Shown here one piece after another: positions 27,646 to 37,231 of a stretch of DNA of 49,645 nucleotides (position 1 is its first letter; each line of letters starts with the position of its first letter). Position numbers and translations under genes: made by a program. Source of the DNA: Ruminococcus sp. (lineage in GTDB: Bacteria > Bacillota > Clostridia > Oscillospirales > Ruminococcaceae); contig JAFUTU010000005.1 of NCBI GenBank assembly GCA_017484095.1, forward strand, positions 1-49,645. The letters are read 5' to 3'. The notes below the pieces were generated by a model. It ran no database searches and was not told the origin of the DNA. It was given only the letters and a program-made list of their open reading frames with translations.

Positions 27646-30369
27646 TTAAACTGCGTGATTTTCAATAAAATCAGCAGTGAGATTTTTAACGTCACGCTGA
27701 ACCAATCTAACGAGATAATTACTGTCCATTGAATTAAACCCAAAGTATTCAATCACTTCATTTGTGAAATAATTTATAAAGTAATCTACATCGTTTTTGA
27801 TGTTCAAGGCAAGCTCTGACGGCTCATAATTGTTCATATATAACCTGTTAAAAATACTATTAAGTATCTCTTCACGGTCACGAGAATTGCCCATATAATA
27901 AAGGTCACACTGGCTAACAAGCTTTCTGAAATGCACTTTATTTTTTCCTGAACCGAGTGATAAAAGCATTTCTCCCGGAGCAAACCCCTCGGTATTTTTT
28001 AGCTCTGAGATAGTAAATTGATCGAATGTTTCGTGCATTTTCTGTATAGAATTAGACGATTGTTTAAGAATGAGCTTGTACTGAACAAGCTGAAAAATCT
28101 TCTTTACATCGTCAGCACTTGCACCTGTATCAGACGGAAGAAAGTCCAAAATAGACTGTGTTGCGAACCATAAAGCAGCATCATATTTTCTTGTACGTCT
28201 GACTAACTTGAGCATATAATCTGTACAAAGAGTGTTCTTGGTGCTGATAAATCTGTGAGCTTCGTCGATCAGACAAGTCACATATCGCCTGTCATACGGA
28301 TTTTTTATATTGTTATTGTATGCAACATTTTTGCAAATTTCTGACCACATCAGCGATAAAATATTGAAAAGCTGTGCGTTGCAAGCGTTCTCGTCCATTT
28401 CTGAAAGCGATTTTACATCGAACACTATTAAGTTTGTTTCGTCAATTTCAACGTTAGTATGAGCATCAAACATTGAACCATAAGCACCCTTTTGGCTCAG
28501 ATTCTTAACTTGTATTTCGAGCTTTTTCAGAAGCCCTCGTTCAAGCTCAGATGATGAACTGTCCTTAAGCTTACGCTCAATATTTTTAAGAACATCTGAA
28601 AAAATCGGAAAGTCTTTTGGCGTAAGAATTGATAGTTCTGTTGTCTTTGTGATGTTTTTCTGAGCGTATGTCTCAACAAGAACATCACGAAATACCGCTA
28701 TTGCTTCCCCGTCAAGTTCCGGCGAGAACTGATACATAAATGTACATATTCTCGAAAGCTCTGCCGTGAAATTGCTTTCAAGAGCATCGAGCTTAGTATT
28801 ATATCTATCCTCGTCACTCAGATCATCGTCAAGGTTGTCCGCAGCTTCTCGCTCTGCAACAATTGTATTCCTTATTTGCAGAGGATTAATAAAAGACTTG
28901 CGGTCCATTCTGATAGTCTGACCGTTGTACATCTGCACAAGTGAACTGTATTCATTTTCAAGGTCAAGACACATGACCTTATTGCCGAGCAAAATCTGAT
29001 CCTGTAAAAGCGATTTAAGTGTAATAGTTTTACCACCGCCCTTAACACCAATAGAAAGCAAATCATATGACGGTCTCGCAGCATTTCTTGTGAATGTATT
29101 AAGTACTGTAAGTCCGTCAGTCTGAGTATAGCCCATAAACATTCCTGTATCATCAATATGCTCTTGGTAGTAAAAAGGAAATTGTATAGCGTATGTTCCG
29201 TTCATCGGCATAGGTGTGTTTGATGTGTTGCCAGTTCTGCATAAATTCTGGTACTCAGATAACATCTGATTGAGCGGAACGTAAGTGCCAAATCCATACT
29301 CAGCATCAAGATCGGTTCTTATTCGTTCAACACGTTTTTCAAGACTATCAAGATCAGTATTGTATACATACAGACGAAGCGTTGTATACATCATGTTTTC
29401 ATATCCTGACGATATGTCTGTATATAACACCTGAAGCTTATTGAACTCAGCCTGAGTGTCCATAGCATCGGTAACTTTTTCATCAAGTATTGCCCTTGAG
29501 TTCAGCTCTGTCAGCGACTTGCTTATTTCCTGTTTTATCTTAGATTTATCAGAAAGATTTACGTCCCAAGTAACGATAACATCATCATAATTGGCTGATA
29601 CAAGATCTGCCACAGTAAGTGGAGCAAGCATCGCCGGATAGTTATATACAATAATAGAAGTTATATACTTATCTTCAATCACAAAATGGTTCTGACGCAG
29701 TTTAAGATTATCCGGCAGAATAAAATCGTTTGGATTTTCTTTTTTATATGGATCAGACTTATCCGAAAAATTGATGTAGTTTCGGCAAAAGTAAATGAAC
29801 CTACGATAATTACACAACTCAACAGTGTTCTCCTTGACCGCATCACAAAATCGTTCAGTTCCGTCATAGATATCTTCTATATCGTCAGAAAATATCATCA
29901 GATATGCAAGCTTGATTTTATGGTTCTTTTCGAGATTGCAGAGCTCCTGAACTTTCACATCGAGCAGAGCCTTTGTAAAAGTGTGATCGCTTTTCTCTTT
30001 CTTGTATTCCAAAAACTCTTTCTGAGTAGATAACTCAGGAGATTTTTTGGAAAAAATGTACTTGTGCGGAAGCTTAATCATTGACGTTGCATAAGCAAAG
30101 TTGTGAAAAGCAGCCCTTTTATCGTCGTTTGAAAAATGAAATATATCTATGCCATAAATCGCCAAAAGCGTAACAAACTGAGGTTTGCCGTTGATCGTTA
30201 TTTTATAAATGTTTTCTAATGCTCTCTCAGCTCTCACTTTTGAAAGCTTTTTAACATCATCTTCCTTTAGCCGACAATCCTCAAAGCTTATAAAATTAGG
30301 CAGAGCATTCTGAGAAGTGATCCTAGTTTTCTTTTGCTTTTTTGGCTTTCTTTGCTTTTCTCTTTTCAT
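27646..30369 (-). CDS. virB4: VirB4-type conjugation ATPase
   Basis: A 907-residue ATPase that powers the type IV secretion channel. The N-terminal half resembles CagE/TrbE/VirB4 (SYENMMYTTLRLYVYNTDLDS, LDAEYGFGTYVPLNQM). Walker A is GVKGGGKTITLKS (about residue 440) and Walker B is TCLIDEAHRFIS (about 700), followed by LKLVRRTRKYDAALWFATQS. The length is normal to long for clostridial forms. AAGGAGGAGAAAG precedes the ATG. Its first 47 bp overlap the upstream PrgI-like gene, so the two are coupled. Confidence 0.93.
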   Translation of the reverse strand: MKREKQRKPKKQKKTRITSQNALPNFISFEDCRLKEDDVKKLSKVRAERALENIYKITINGKPQFVTLLAIYGIDIFHFSNDDKRAAFHNFAYATSMIKLPHKYIFSKKSPELSTQKEFLEYKKEKSDHTFTKALLDVKVQELCNLEKNHKIKLAYLMIFSDDIEDIYDGTERFCDAVKENTVELCNYRRFIYFCRNYINFSDKSDPYKKENPNDFILPDNLKLRQNHFVIEDKYITSIIVYNYPAMLAPLTVADLVSANYDDVIVTWDVNLSDKSKIKQEISKSLTELNSRAILDEKVTDAMDTQAEFNKLQVLYTDISSGYENMMYTTLRLYVYNTDLDSLEKRVERIRTDLDAEYGFGTYVPLNQMLSEYQNLCRTGNTSNTPMPMNGTYAIQFPFYYQEHIDDTGMFMGYTQTDGLTVLNTFTRNAARPSYDLLSIGVKGGGKTITLKSLLQDQILLGNKVMCLDLENEYSSLVQMYNGQTIRMDRKSFINPLQIRNTIVAEREAADNLDDDLSDEDRYNTKLDALESNFTAELSRICTFMYQFSPELDGEAIAVFRDVLVETYAQKNITKTTELSILTPKDFPIFSDVLKNIERKLKDSSSSELERGLLKKLEIQVKNLSQKGAYGSMFDAHTNVEIDETNLIVFDVKSLSEMDENACNAQLFNILSLMWSEICKNVAYNNNIKNPYDRRYVTCLIDEAHRFISTKNTLCTDYMLKLVRRTRKYDAALWFATQSILDFLPSDTGASADDVKKIFQLVQYKLILKQSSNSIQKMHETFDQFTISELKNTEGFAPGEMLLSLGSGKNKVHFRKLVSQCDLYYMGNSRDREEILNSIFNRLYMNNYEPSELALNIKNDVDYFINYFTNEVIEYFGFNSMDSNYLVRLVQRDVKNLTADFIENHAV

Positions 30370-30736
30370 CTTTCTCCTCCTTTTCTTTTTTAGCTATAGC
30401 TTTTGCTGTTGAATAAGCTATATAATTATCATTTCTTGTTCCATACAGGGTTTTCTGAGCAGCTGAAAAACGTAAAAAATCAAGAAGTCCTTGATAAAAC
30501 TTCTTGTGAGGGTCCGTTGGACTTTTTGTAGTGGCTATAAAAAATACACCTACTGCAAAAAGTACAAACAGATACTTCCACCAACCGCCTATTATTATTC
30601 CAAATAAATACCCAATCATCATAGTGAACAGCAATCCAAAAAAGCGTTGAGCATCGAAGCCCTTCATGAGCTTAATTTCAGATTTTGTCTGTTTTGGAAC
30701 AATACCAGCCCTGATTTCATCATTGTTTTCATTCAT
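30323..30736 (-). CDS. PrgI-family conjugation membrane protein
   Basis: A 137-residue protein with two adjacent membrane helices (about 30-47 and 52-70: FFGLLFTMMIGYLFGIIIG, WWKYLFVLFAVGVFFIA) and the family motif TKSPTDPHKKFYQGLLDFL, then a Lys/Glu-rich cytoplasmic tail. PrgI proteins are VirB3-like components always found just upstream of VirB4. It starts within an ATGA overlap with the previous gene and overlaps VirB4 by 47 bp. Confidence 0.85.
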   Translation of the reverse strand: MNENNDEIRAGIVPKQTKSEIKLMKGFDAQRFFGLLFTMMIGYLFGIIIGGWWKYLFVLFAVGVFFIATTKSPTDPHKKFYQGLLDFLRFSAAQKTLYGTRNDNYIAYSTAKAIAKKEKEEKDEKRKAKKAKKAKEN

Positions 30737-31308
30737 AAGCTTTTGCCTCCCCTTGTCAGATCTATTGGATCATTATCTTTTTCCTGTTCTTCCTTTGTTT
30801 TATCATAAAACAAAACCTTATCTTCGTTTATGCTTTGAGATTCTTTTCGGTTTTGGTCATTTATATACCTTCTGCATTCTGATTTGAAGTATTCAAACCT
30901 ATCATCGTAGCTTTCTCCTACTAAATAGTTAACTTTGCTCCCGATTTCATATTCTCCAGTGTACATACCAAATCCACCGATTCTAACCTCTTTGTTATTA
31001 GAAGCATAAACAGCACTACCGCTTAGATCATCATAGATGTGATATTTTAACCCCTCAACACTATCATCGTTATATATTCTTTTCATTTCTATCTCATAAG
31101 CTGAAAGATTGTTTTTTATATATTTTTTTATCTGAGTATAATGATTAACGTCTGTATCAATCAGCAAATAATTATCTGATAACGTGTGAGTGGAATCACC
31201 TAAACTTAATGCAAGGTCTTTTACAGAAGATAATAATTCTTTTGACAGCTTATTATCATACTCCATGAATGAAATTTCAAGCTGAGAAAGATCATTATTT
31301 ATTTTCAT
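30733..31308 (-). CDS. Hypothetical protein with shared C-terminal tail, 191 aa
   Basis: An unrecognised 191-residue soluble protein. Most of it is acidic and helical (LSSVKDLALSLGDSTHTLSD), with a beta-rich centre (IGGFGMYTGEYEIGSKVNYL). The C-terminus DNDPIDLTRGGKSL matches the tail motif (D-x-P-[LI]-D-L-T then basic residues) of other element proteins at 43619, 44697 and 44812. It overlaps the PrgI gene by 4 bp (ATGA). It is probably an element-specific accessory factor. Confidence 0.65.
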   Translation of the reverse strand: MKINNDLSQLEISFMEYDNKLSKELLSSVKDLALSLGDSTHTLSDNYLLIDTDVNHYTQIKKYIKNNLSAYEIEMKRIYNDDSVEGLKYHIYDDLSGSAVYASNNKEVRIGGFGMYTGEYEIGSKVNYLVGESYDDRFEYFKSECRRYINDQNRKESQSINEDKVLFYDKTKEEQEKDNDPIDLTRGGKSL

Positions 31309-31320
31309 TTATACACTCCC

Positions 31321-33522
31321 CTATCTCTTAATTCCGTGTCCCAAGCCTGTGAAATCGGGAGCATCATTATCATCATTATCATCGTTATTAGATAAAGCTT
31401 TTATTACAGTCTCCTTTTTGAATGGTACAATCTCAGGTGATGTGAATAAACCTGTGTTAGCATTTCCCATAAACTTATATATTGTAAGCTTATCAGATTT
31501 ATCTATGAAATTACTAATACGTTTTTTTAACTCAGTCAAATCATTTTCGTTTGACGGATCATAAAGCAATGTTAAACCGTTTTCATCAGAAGAGAAAACC
31601 CTTATATAATTAGAACAGTAAAACTCGTTGGAGATGCTAATGTCAAGAGTTTTTTGATTCTCTTCCAAATTATCCTTTCTTTCATGCCCGTCAAGGTCGA
31701 TACCGCCTAAGTATGTAGTATACTTATCCTCAAACTCATAATGCTGATCTTCCGTCAGATTCATAGGAAGTTCTAACTCATACTCAGTAATATCTATTTG
31801 CAAATCTTTCAAGGCTTCAGCTCTATCATGGCTAGCCTGTTTATACATTTGCTCGTATTTTTCCTCGATCGACGAATCAACATAGACTAAATCACTGAAA
31901 TCAAGACCGCACAGAGCTTTTTCGTTCATTTCTTTAAGGCTGTTATATAGCTCGACTTCAATAATATCACCGTCAAATTCCTTAATTATTTTATAGTCAA
32001 TAAGGTCTGCATAAACTTGTATAGGTATCTCATAATCTGTAAGAGTTGTATGTGCCAATGGAACATGATGTAGATCATGTTTATCAGGATAATCATAATT
32101 ATCATTCTCGGCGTGATACTCTTCATTACAAAAATCTGCTATATACTCTATTGCTTGTTCCAATGCTCTGGGATCTGAATGCAGAAGCTCATCATAAGTC
32201 ATGTTAGATAGAAGAATATGGTTCATTTCATCGAGAGAATTATATTTACGCTCAATTATTGTTTGGTCATATTTACGAACAAGCTTGTTGTTGTCAAGGT
32301 CAACATAGGCTGAATATGTTGTATCAGTTTCTCTATCATAATCATAGGCAAGCATCACGCTTTCATTTATGTTCATTATGTTTTTTACAGTATTGGTTTT
32401 GCTGTCGCCTTCTGCGTTATTTTCAAAATATTTAATGATATTTGAACAAGCCTGTTCTAATTCATCTTCTCGAAAGACCCTGTTGTACTCATCTTTGATA
32501 AGCTTTATATATGCTTCTTCAAGTTCTTTGTATGTAACCTCCCTTTCTACGTTCCCGTAAGTCAGCTTATACCCATTTACGGTTTCTTCTCGCTGCTCGG
32601 GGTAAATAGATAAACCTCCGACATCTATAATGCAATTCTTAACGTTAAGACCAGAAAATCCTAAAACCAGTTCCTTAGATATTTCTTCACCTTTCTCATA
32701 CCTATCTAAAAAAGAGTAAAGCTCTGTTTCGGGCAGACCACTAAGACCAAAACGAGCTATTCTGCTAGGAATATGCTCTTTTCTGTAGTTATAGCTGTAC
32801 ATCATATATCCTATATCCGCAATTTCATCATAGGCAAGAGAGTTTTTCGCAATAACAGACGCAAGGGCACAATCTCTGAAAAAAGTCTCTTTGTCTGATA
32901 AAGGATACTTGACATTTTCCATAGTATATGCTATACTATTATTGAAGCTAATGAATGTGTTCTCCATGGGGAATTGGACCCCGGCGGAATGAAGCATTTC
33001 ATTAGCTTTTTCTACGTTTACAGCTAATAAGTTGTGTTCAACAATTTGTCTGTTAAGATAATTGCTCATATTATCTTTGCCGTATACACTTGATACCCTG
33101 TTTACCTCTTTGAACCCAATAGTATCTTCTAAGGATATTGCAATAAGTATTTCTTTGTTTTCTTCATCTTCTAAATCAGTAATAACGACAAGTGATTTAT
33201 TCTTACTGCCTTTAAAAACCATAACAGGTGTACTAAGCTGCTCTGGAAGATTTTCGATAATATCTTGACTTAGATTGTGTCCGTGATAGTGATTGCTTTC
33301 ATCAGCCATACACTTTGATATAACCCTAGGGGTTATCATGATATCAAGATCTTTTTTTGCTCCGCAAACAGCCAGTGCATTTGTAGTCTTGCATACCACG
33401 AAAGGTTGAGAGTTATCGTGAGATAAGGTTTCTCTTAAAGATTCCTTATAGTTTTCTCTTTCTATCTGATTTTGCTGTATCTTAATCGCTTCTTCGAGTA
33501 TCTTTTTTTCTTTTTCAGTCAT
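31321..33522 (-). CDS. Large polyvalent protein, MuF-C-like N-terminal region
   Basis: A 733-residue multi-domain protein. The first part (about 40-190) resembles the MuF C-terminal toxin-like fold (LSTPVMVFKGSKNKSLVVIT, VNRVSSVYGKDNMSNYLNRQ) seen in phage and conjugative polyvalent proteins. A central DUF5688-like helical part follows. Two tandem copies of a 43-residue module lie at about 400-445 and 500-548 (compare YVDLDNNKLVRKYDQTIIER with YADLIDYKIIKEFDGDIIEV, each followed by YNSL-[DK]-EMN). The tail is DAPDFTGLGHGIKR. AAAGGTGG precedes the ATG at 33522. Such proteins are thought to enter recipients with the DNA; here that is inference. Confidence 0.68.
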   Translation of the reverse strand: MTEKEKKILEEAIKIQQNQIERENYKESLRETLSHDNSQPFVVCKTTNALAVCGAKKDLDIMITPRVISKCMADESNHYHGHNLSQDIIENLPEQLSTPVMVFKGSKNKSLVVITDLEDEENKEILIAISLEDTIGFKEVNRVSSVYGKDNMSNYLNRQIVEHNLLAVNVEKANEMLHSAGVQFPMENTFISFNNSIAYTMENVKYPLSDKETFFRDCALASVIAKNSLAYDEIADIGYMMYSYNYRKEHIPSRIARFGLSGLPETELYSFLDRYEKGEEISKELVLGFSGLNVKNCIIDVGGLSIYPEQREETVNGYKLTYGNVEREVTYKELEEAYIKLIKDEYNRVFREDELEQACSNIIKYFENNAEGDSKTNTVKNIMNINESVMLAYDYDRETDTTYSAYVDLDNNKLVRKYDQTIIERKYNSLDEMNHILLSNMTYDELLHSDPRALEQAIEYIADFCNEEYHAENDNYDYPDKHDLHHVPLAHTTLTDYEIPIQVYADLIDYKIIKEFDGDIIEVELYNSLKEMNEKALCGLDFSDLVYVDSSIEEKYEQMYKQASHDRAEALKDLQIDITEYELELPMNLTEDQHYEFEDKYTTYLGGIDLDGHERKDNLEENQKTLDISISNEFYCSNYIRVFSSDENGLTLLYDPSNENDLTELKKRISNFIDKSDKLTIYKFMGNANTGLFTSPEIVPFKKETVIKALSNNDDNDDNDAPDFTGLGHGIKR

Positions 33523-33555
33523 ATTTACCACCTTTATTGATAATATTTTCAAACA

Positions 33556-33615
33556 AAAAAGACAGCCGTTAAGACTGTCTTTTTCTGTGTATTCAGATTT
33601 TGTCGTGCGACAAAA
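33556..33615 (-). repeat. Stop-linked palindrome with GACAG hairpin (cassette 1)
   Basis: On the minus strand: stop TGA, then directly TTTTGTCGCACGACAAAA (33598-33615), a spacer TCTGAATACACAG, and a hairpin AAAAAGACAG/CTGTCTTTTT with loop TCTTAACGG (about 33556-33585). The hairpin with its T-run is a good terminator. Confidence 0.85.
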
Positions 33616-34566
33616 TCAGTAATATCCCACCTTGATTCCGACTTTTAATCGCTTTCTACGTTTTTGTTTTCTAATGTATGATATTTTTACCTTGGTTCCT
33701 TTTCGGGCCTTTTTTACAACTGTTTCAGGAACAGTAACAGGTTCATTAACGTACTTTGTATTTCTATACAGCGTATGGATCGTCTCCTTGAGAATATTTT
33801 CATTAAAAGCAAGTTTGTTTTCTTTAGCTTCAAATCCGTCACATTTCAGAAAATCTGCTTTCAGATTATTCTCATAATAGTATTTAACTTTAGCCAGTGT
33901 ATATATTATTGCAGCTCTGAAATCATTGACCCTATACAGACTTTTTGTAGTTTTCTTGTGGTACCAGTATTTTCCGTCAGTAAACACATAGTTAAACTTT
34001 AATTCTAATGGATATTCAAAAACAGGAAGCGTAACATCTGCATCGCAATATCTTACAGTGCTTAATCTGTTATTTCCGTCCTGATATGATATTATCAAAT
34101 TCAGATATGGAACATAGATTGCTTTGGGAAATAACGTTTCTGAGTCTTTATTCCCGAGTTTTTTTATCCAGAATACTATGTTTTCGGGTTCTGTTGGCAA
34201 AGAATAGATTCTTTTTCCTTTTGTTGATATTTCATAGTGTCTGCACTCTTTTTGACTTACTGGATCAAACAGCCAAAAAGGTTTGTCAAGTTCTCCACGC
34301 AATTCATCGTTTCTCAAAGATATATAATCATAAGACAAATACATTGCAGCGTAGTCAGCTATCATAGCTTCAAGAAGAACATCAATACAAAAACCTAAAG
34401 TTACTATTTTATCATTCGCTGAGTTGCTTTGCGTATCGGCTTTATGTATTAAATCTTGCACAACATCCATTGTATCAATATACAGTTTTTCAGAGGAAAC
34501 AAGGTCGTTTCTTAATTTGTTGGCTATTTTCTCTCCTGCTTCAATTCTGTTGCTTTGGAAAATCAT
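33616..34566 (-). CDS. Hypothetical element protein, 316 aa
   Basis: An unrecognised 316-residue protein. It is helical in the first third, then beta-rich (AIYVPYLNLIISYQDGNNRL, KFNYVFTDGKYWYHKKTTKS). The C-terminus is very basic (RKGTKVKISYIRKQKRRKRL), possibly for nucleic acid binding. The ATG at 34566 has AAAGGTG 8 bp upstream and overlaps the end of the previous gene by 26 bp. The stop touches a palindrome copy. The pair 33616-34921 forms one palindrome-bounded cassette. Confidence 0.62.
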   Translation of the reverse strand: MIFQSNRIEAGEKIANKLRNDLVSSEKLYIDTMDVVQDLIHKADTQSNSANDKIVTLGFCIDVLLEAMIADYAAMYLSYDYISLRNDELRGELDKPFWLFDPVSQKECRHYEISTKGKRIYSLPTEPENIVFWIKKLGNKDSETLFPKAIYVPYLNLIISYQDGNNRLSTVRYCDADVTLPVFEYPLELKFNYVFTDGKYWYHKKTTKSLYRVNDFRAAIIYTLAKVKYYYENNLKADFLKCDGFEAKENKLAFNENILKETIHTLYRNTKYVNEPVTVPETVVKKARKGTKVKISYIRKQKRRKRLKVGIKVGYY

Positions 34567-34921
34567 CTTTAAGCACCTTTCTTCCTGTTTCAAGAAGCAT
34601 CGCCTTGTACCAAGTTACTAAAAAGGAGAGTCTCGGACCGTCAATCAGATCACCGAAAGCATATTCGTATTGACCATTTTCGTATTCTGTTGCAAAACGA
34701 AATAAAAATCTGAGAACACCCTGTAAATATGAGGAATCCTCTTCTGTTTCATAAGGATAATCTTCATATTTAGCCAGTTTTGTAAAGAAAGCAATTATAT
34801 TTTTCTTGCAAGCTTCTTCAGAGTATGGAGGAGGACTAAACAAAACGGAATGAAGGTCATCGTTTGCTTCAAAACAGTCCTCTATGCTTTCAAGAATTAT
34901 CCTACCATTTTCTTCTCTCAT
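34541..34921 (-). CDS. Hypothetical element protein, 126 aa
   Basis: An unrecognised 126-residue acidic, helical protein (ENGRIILESIEDCFEANDDL, GVLRFLFRFATEYENGQYEY). There is no signal peptide. GGAGG lies 6 bp before the ATG at 34921. It overlaps the next gene by 26 bp, so the two products are probably made together and may interact (acidic partner and very basic partner). Confidence 0.6.
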   Translation of the reverse strand: MREENGRIILESIEDCFEANDDLHSVLFSPPPYSEEACKKNIIAFFTKLAKYEDYPYETEEDSSYLQGVLRFLFRFATEYENGQYEYAFGDLIDGPRLSFLVTWYKAMLLETGRKVLKDDFPKQQN

Positions 34922-34938
34922 TGTCAACCTCCAAATAA

Positions 34939-34998
34939 CAAAAGGCAGTCATAAAGACTGTCTTTTCCTGTGTATTCAGATTTTGTCGTGCGACAAAA
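34939..34998 (-). repeat. Stop-linked palindrome with GACAG hairpin (cassette 2)
   Basis: TTTTGTCGTGCGACAAAA (34981-34998) directly adjoins the topoisomerase stop at 34999. The same spacer (TCTGAATACACAGG) and hairpin AAAAGACAGTC/GACTGCCTTTT (about 34940-34968) follow on the minus strand. It is nearly identical to the copy at 33556. Confidence 0.85.
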
Positions 34999-37056
34999 TC
35001 ATTTATATCCAGCGACCCACTGATATGTGGTCTTACCGTTATAGTCGTTTTGCCTGAACGACGGCTGAACGATTGTTTTTGCGCCTTTTACAGTATATGA
35101 AATCAGTTGTCCTGACAATAAAGCCGAAACTTGTTTTTCGGTTAACTTGTGACCGTAAACATAACCGATCACCATTCCACACCGTCCGGTGCAATAAGCT
35201 CCAGATTTGCCGTATTTGACGTCCTTGCCACACTTAGGGCAATTACCCAAGCTGCTCGTTGAAACGGCTGTAAACGCCGAATTTTCGCTTCTGACAGCGT
35301 ATTTATCGCACAGGTCAGCAACATAAGCTTTAATGCCATGTAAAAACGAATCCGCAGAGTATCTTCCCTTTTCGATCTGCTGTAATTGCATCTCCCAATC
35401 AGCTGTTAGCTTTGGAGATTTAATCTCTTCCGGCACAACGTTTATAAGCTCGATGCCTTTGTCAGTAGGAATTATCTTCTTCCCTTTTCTCTCGATATAT
35501 TGATTTTTGACAAGCCCCTCAATAATTGCAGCCCTTGTCGCCGGAGTTCCCAAGCCCTTTTTCTCGGTTTCGTCATCGTATTCCTCATTCCCGGCTCTTT
35601 CCATAGCTGACAAGAGAGCGCTTTCAGTATATAGCTTTGGTGGAGCTGTCCAATGTTCTGACACCTCTGCCGATATGCTGCTAAAGGTTTGTCCAATCAC
35701 CACATCAGGTAGAATGCTATCGTTTTCTGCCTCTTCATCGTCCTTGTCTGTTTTGCTTGTTCTGAGAATAGCGTTGACCGCAGTCTCGGTATCTTTCCAC
35801 CCGGCAGTAATAACTTTTTTGCCTGTCGCAGTAAAATCATTGTTCTCGCAGTCTACTACAATCTTAACAGCTTCATAAACTGATACCTCGCCGACCGCCA
35901 TTATAAGACGAGCTGAGATAAGTCTCAGGATATTCTGCTGTCCAAAAGGCAGCGTATCTATATCTGTTTCCGCTATCTTGACTGTCGGCAGGATAGCGTG
36001 ATGTCCCTCGACTTTCTTATTATTGATACAACGTTTCACGCTGAAAGTCTCAGGCTCCGAGCCGAAACAGGAAAACGTCTTATATACTGCATGAACACAG
36101 TTGATCGCTGTGTTTTCCATATCATCAGTAATGTACTGGCTGTCAGTCCTCGGATATGTGACGAGAGCCGCTTCATAGAGCTTCTGCATATATTCTGAGG
36201 TTTGAGCTGCTGTGTAGCCGAAGTATCTGTTAGCTTCTCTTTGTAAGGTTGTCAAATCAAACAGCTTCGGAGGATTAGCTTTCTTCTCTTCTCTGTCCAT
36301 GCTTTTTACTGTTGCATTTTTGCCATAGACGAGAGTAAGACGCTGCTGTGCCATATCTTCGTCATCAAGCCTATCAGATTTAGCCTTGAAAGCTCCGCAG
36401 TCAATGTCAACCGTAAAGTATTTCGCTTTGACGAAGTTTTTTACATCAAAGTAACGTTTGACGATCATCGCAAGTGTTGGAGTCTGTACTCTGCCAAGAG
36501 TAAGCTTTGTGCCGTATCGAACTGAAAACAGCCTTGTTCCGTTCATACCTATAAGCCAGTCTGCTTTGGCTCTGCTGAACCCGGCATTGAACAGACTGTT
36601 ATAGTGAGATAAGTCTGTTATGTTTGCAAGTCCGTCTTTAATGCTTTTCTCTTCAAGTGATGAAACCCAAAGTCTTTTTACAGATTTTTTAGAGCCTGTA
36701 GAATAAAAGACATATCTGAAAATACATTCGCCTTCCCGATCAGCATCGGTAGCGCAAATGATCTCGCTAACCTCGCTGCTGCTCATGAGGTTTTTAAGTA
36801 TTTTATATTGATCTCCACAGCCTTTAAGTATCTTGAATCTCCACTTTTCAGGTATCATCGGAAGCTGAGAAAAATTCCAATCGCCTGACCACTGTTCGCC
36901 ATAATCATCAGGCATAAACAATTGCATGAGGTGTCCAAAGCACCAAGAAACGATATATCCGTTGCCTTTGATACAACCCGAACCATTTTGAGTTGCTCCG
37001 ATTGCAGAAGCAATAGCTTTGCCAACAGAGGGCTTTTCGGCGATTATAAGTTTCAT
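34999..37056 (-). CDS. topB: DNA topoisomerase III (type IA)
   Basis: A 685-residue type IA topoisomerase. The N-terminal Toprim region begins MKLIIAEKPSVGKAIASAIG and contains ICATDADREGECIFR with the metal-binding DxD/E residues. The active-site Tyr lies in ALVTYPRTDSQYI (about residue 305). GLGTPATRAAIIEGL is the conserved central block. The C-terminus carries a four-Cys zinc module (GNCPKCGKDVKYGKSGAYC...C). AAGGAG is 6 bp before the ATG. Element-borne TopB enzymes are common in conjugative elements and resolve single-strand or replication intermediates. Confidence 0.93.
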   Translation of the reverse strand: MKLIIAEKPSVGKAIASAIGATQNGSGCIKGNGYIVSWCFGHLMQLFMPDDYGEQWSGDWNFSQLPMIPEKWRFKILKGCGDQYKILKNLMSSSEVSEIICATDADREGECIFRYVFYSTGSKKSVKRLWVSSLEEKSIKDGLANITDLSHYNSLFNAGFSRAKADWLIGMNGTRLFSVRYGTKLTLGRVQTPTLAMIVKRYFDVKNFVKAKYFTVDIDCGAFKAKSDRLDDEDMAQQRLTLVYGKNATVKSMDREEKKANPPKLFDLTTLQREANRYFGYTAAQTSEYMQKLYEAALVTYPRTDSQYITDDMENTAINCVHAVYKTFSCFGSEPETFSVKRCINNKKVEGHHAILPTVKIAETDIDTLPFGQQNILRLISARLIMAVGEVSVYEAVKIVVDCENNDFTATGKKVITAGWKDTETAVNAILRTSKTDKDDEEAENDSILPDVVIGQTFSSISAEVSEHWTAPPKLYTESALLSAMERAGNEEYDDETEKKGLGTPATRAAIIEGLVKNQYIERKGKKIIPTDKGIELINVVPEEIKSPKLTADWEMQLQQIEKGRYSADSFLHGIKAYVADLCDKYAVRSENSAFTAVSTSSLGNCPKCGKDVKYGKSGAYCTGRCGMVIGYVYGHKLTEKQVSALLSGQLISYTVKGAKTIVQPSFRQNDYNGKTTYQWVAGYK

Positions 37057-37065
37057 TGTTTTCTC

Positions 37066-37129
37066 CTTTTTCAAAAAAAGGACAGCTCCAAAAGGTCTGT
37101 CCTTAATTGTATTATTGTCGTGCGACAAA
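37066..37129 (-). repeat. Palindrome with GACAG hairpin upstream of topB (cassette 3)
   Basis: TTGTCGTGCGACAA (37115-37128) is followed on the minus strand by AAGGACAG/CTGTCCTT with a T-run (about 37073-37104). The palindrome is 1 bp from the TAA of the stranded tail frame at 37130-37231. Confidence 0.8.
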
Positions 37130-37231
37130 TTAAACTTTATTACCCTGTCCTTTTCCAGAATAGTCTGGAAAATCATCTTTTTCGTTCAACCCAAGTGGAT
37201 AGTTAGTGACTTCTGTTTTCTGTTCAAAATC
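37130..37231 (-). pseudogene. Stranded C-terminal tail of the HipA-like gene (out of frame)
   Basis: A 33-codon frame directly overlaps the end of the HipA-like gene in another phase and ends KDDFPDYSGKGQGNKV then TAA, next to a palindrome. It closely resembles the tail DAPDFTGLGHGIKR of the 31321-33522 protein. The HipA-like frame ends at a run of seven A's (plus-strand T's 37233-37239). With six A's it would read straight into this tail. This may be a frameshift mutation, a sequencing error or homopolymer-controlled switching. Confidence 0.7.
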
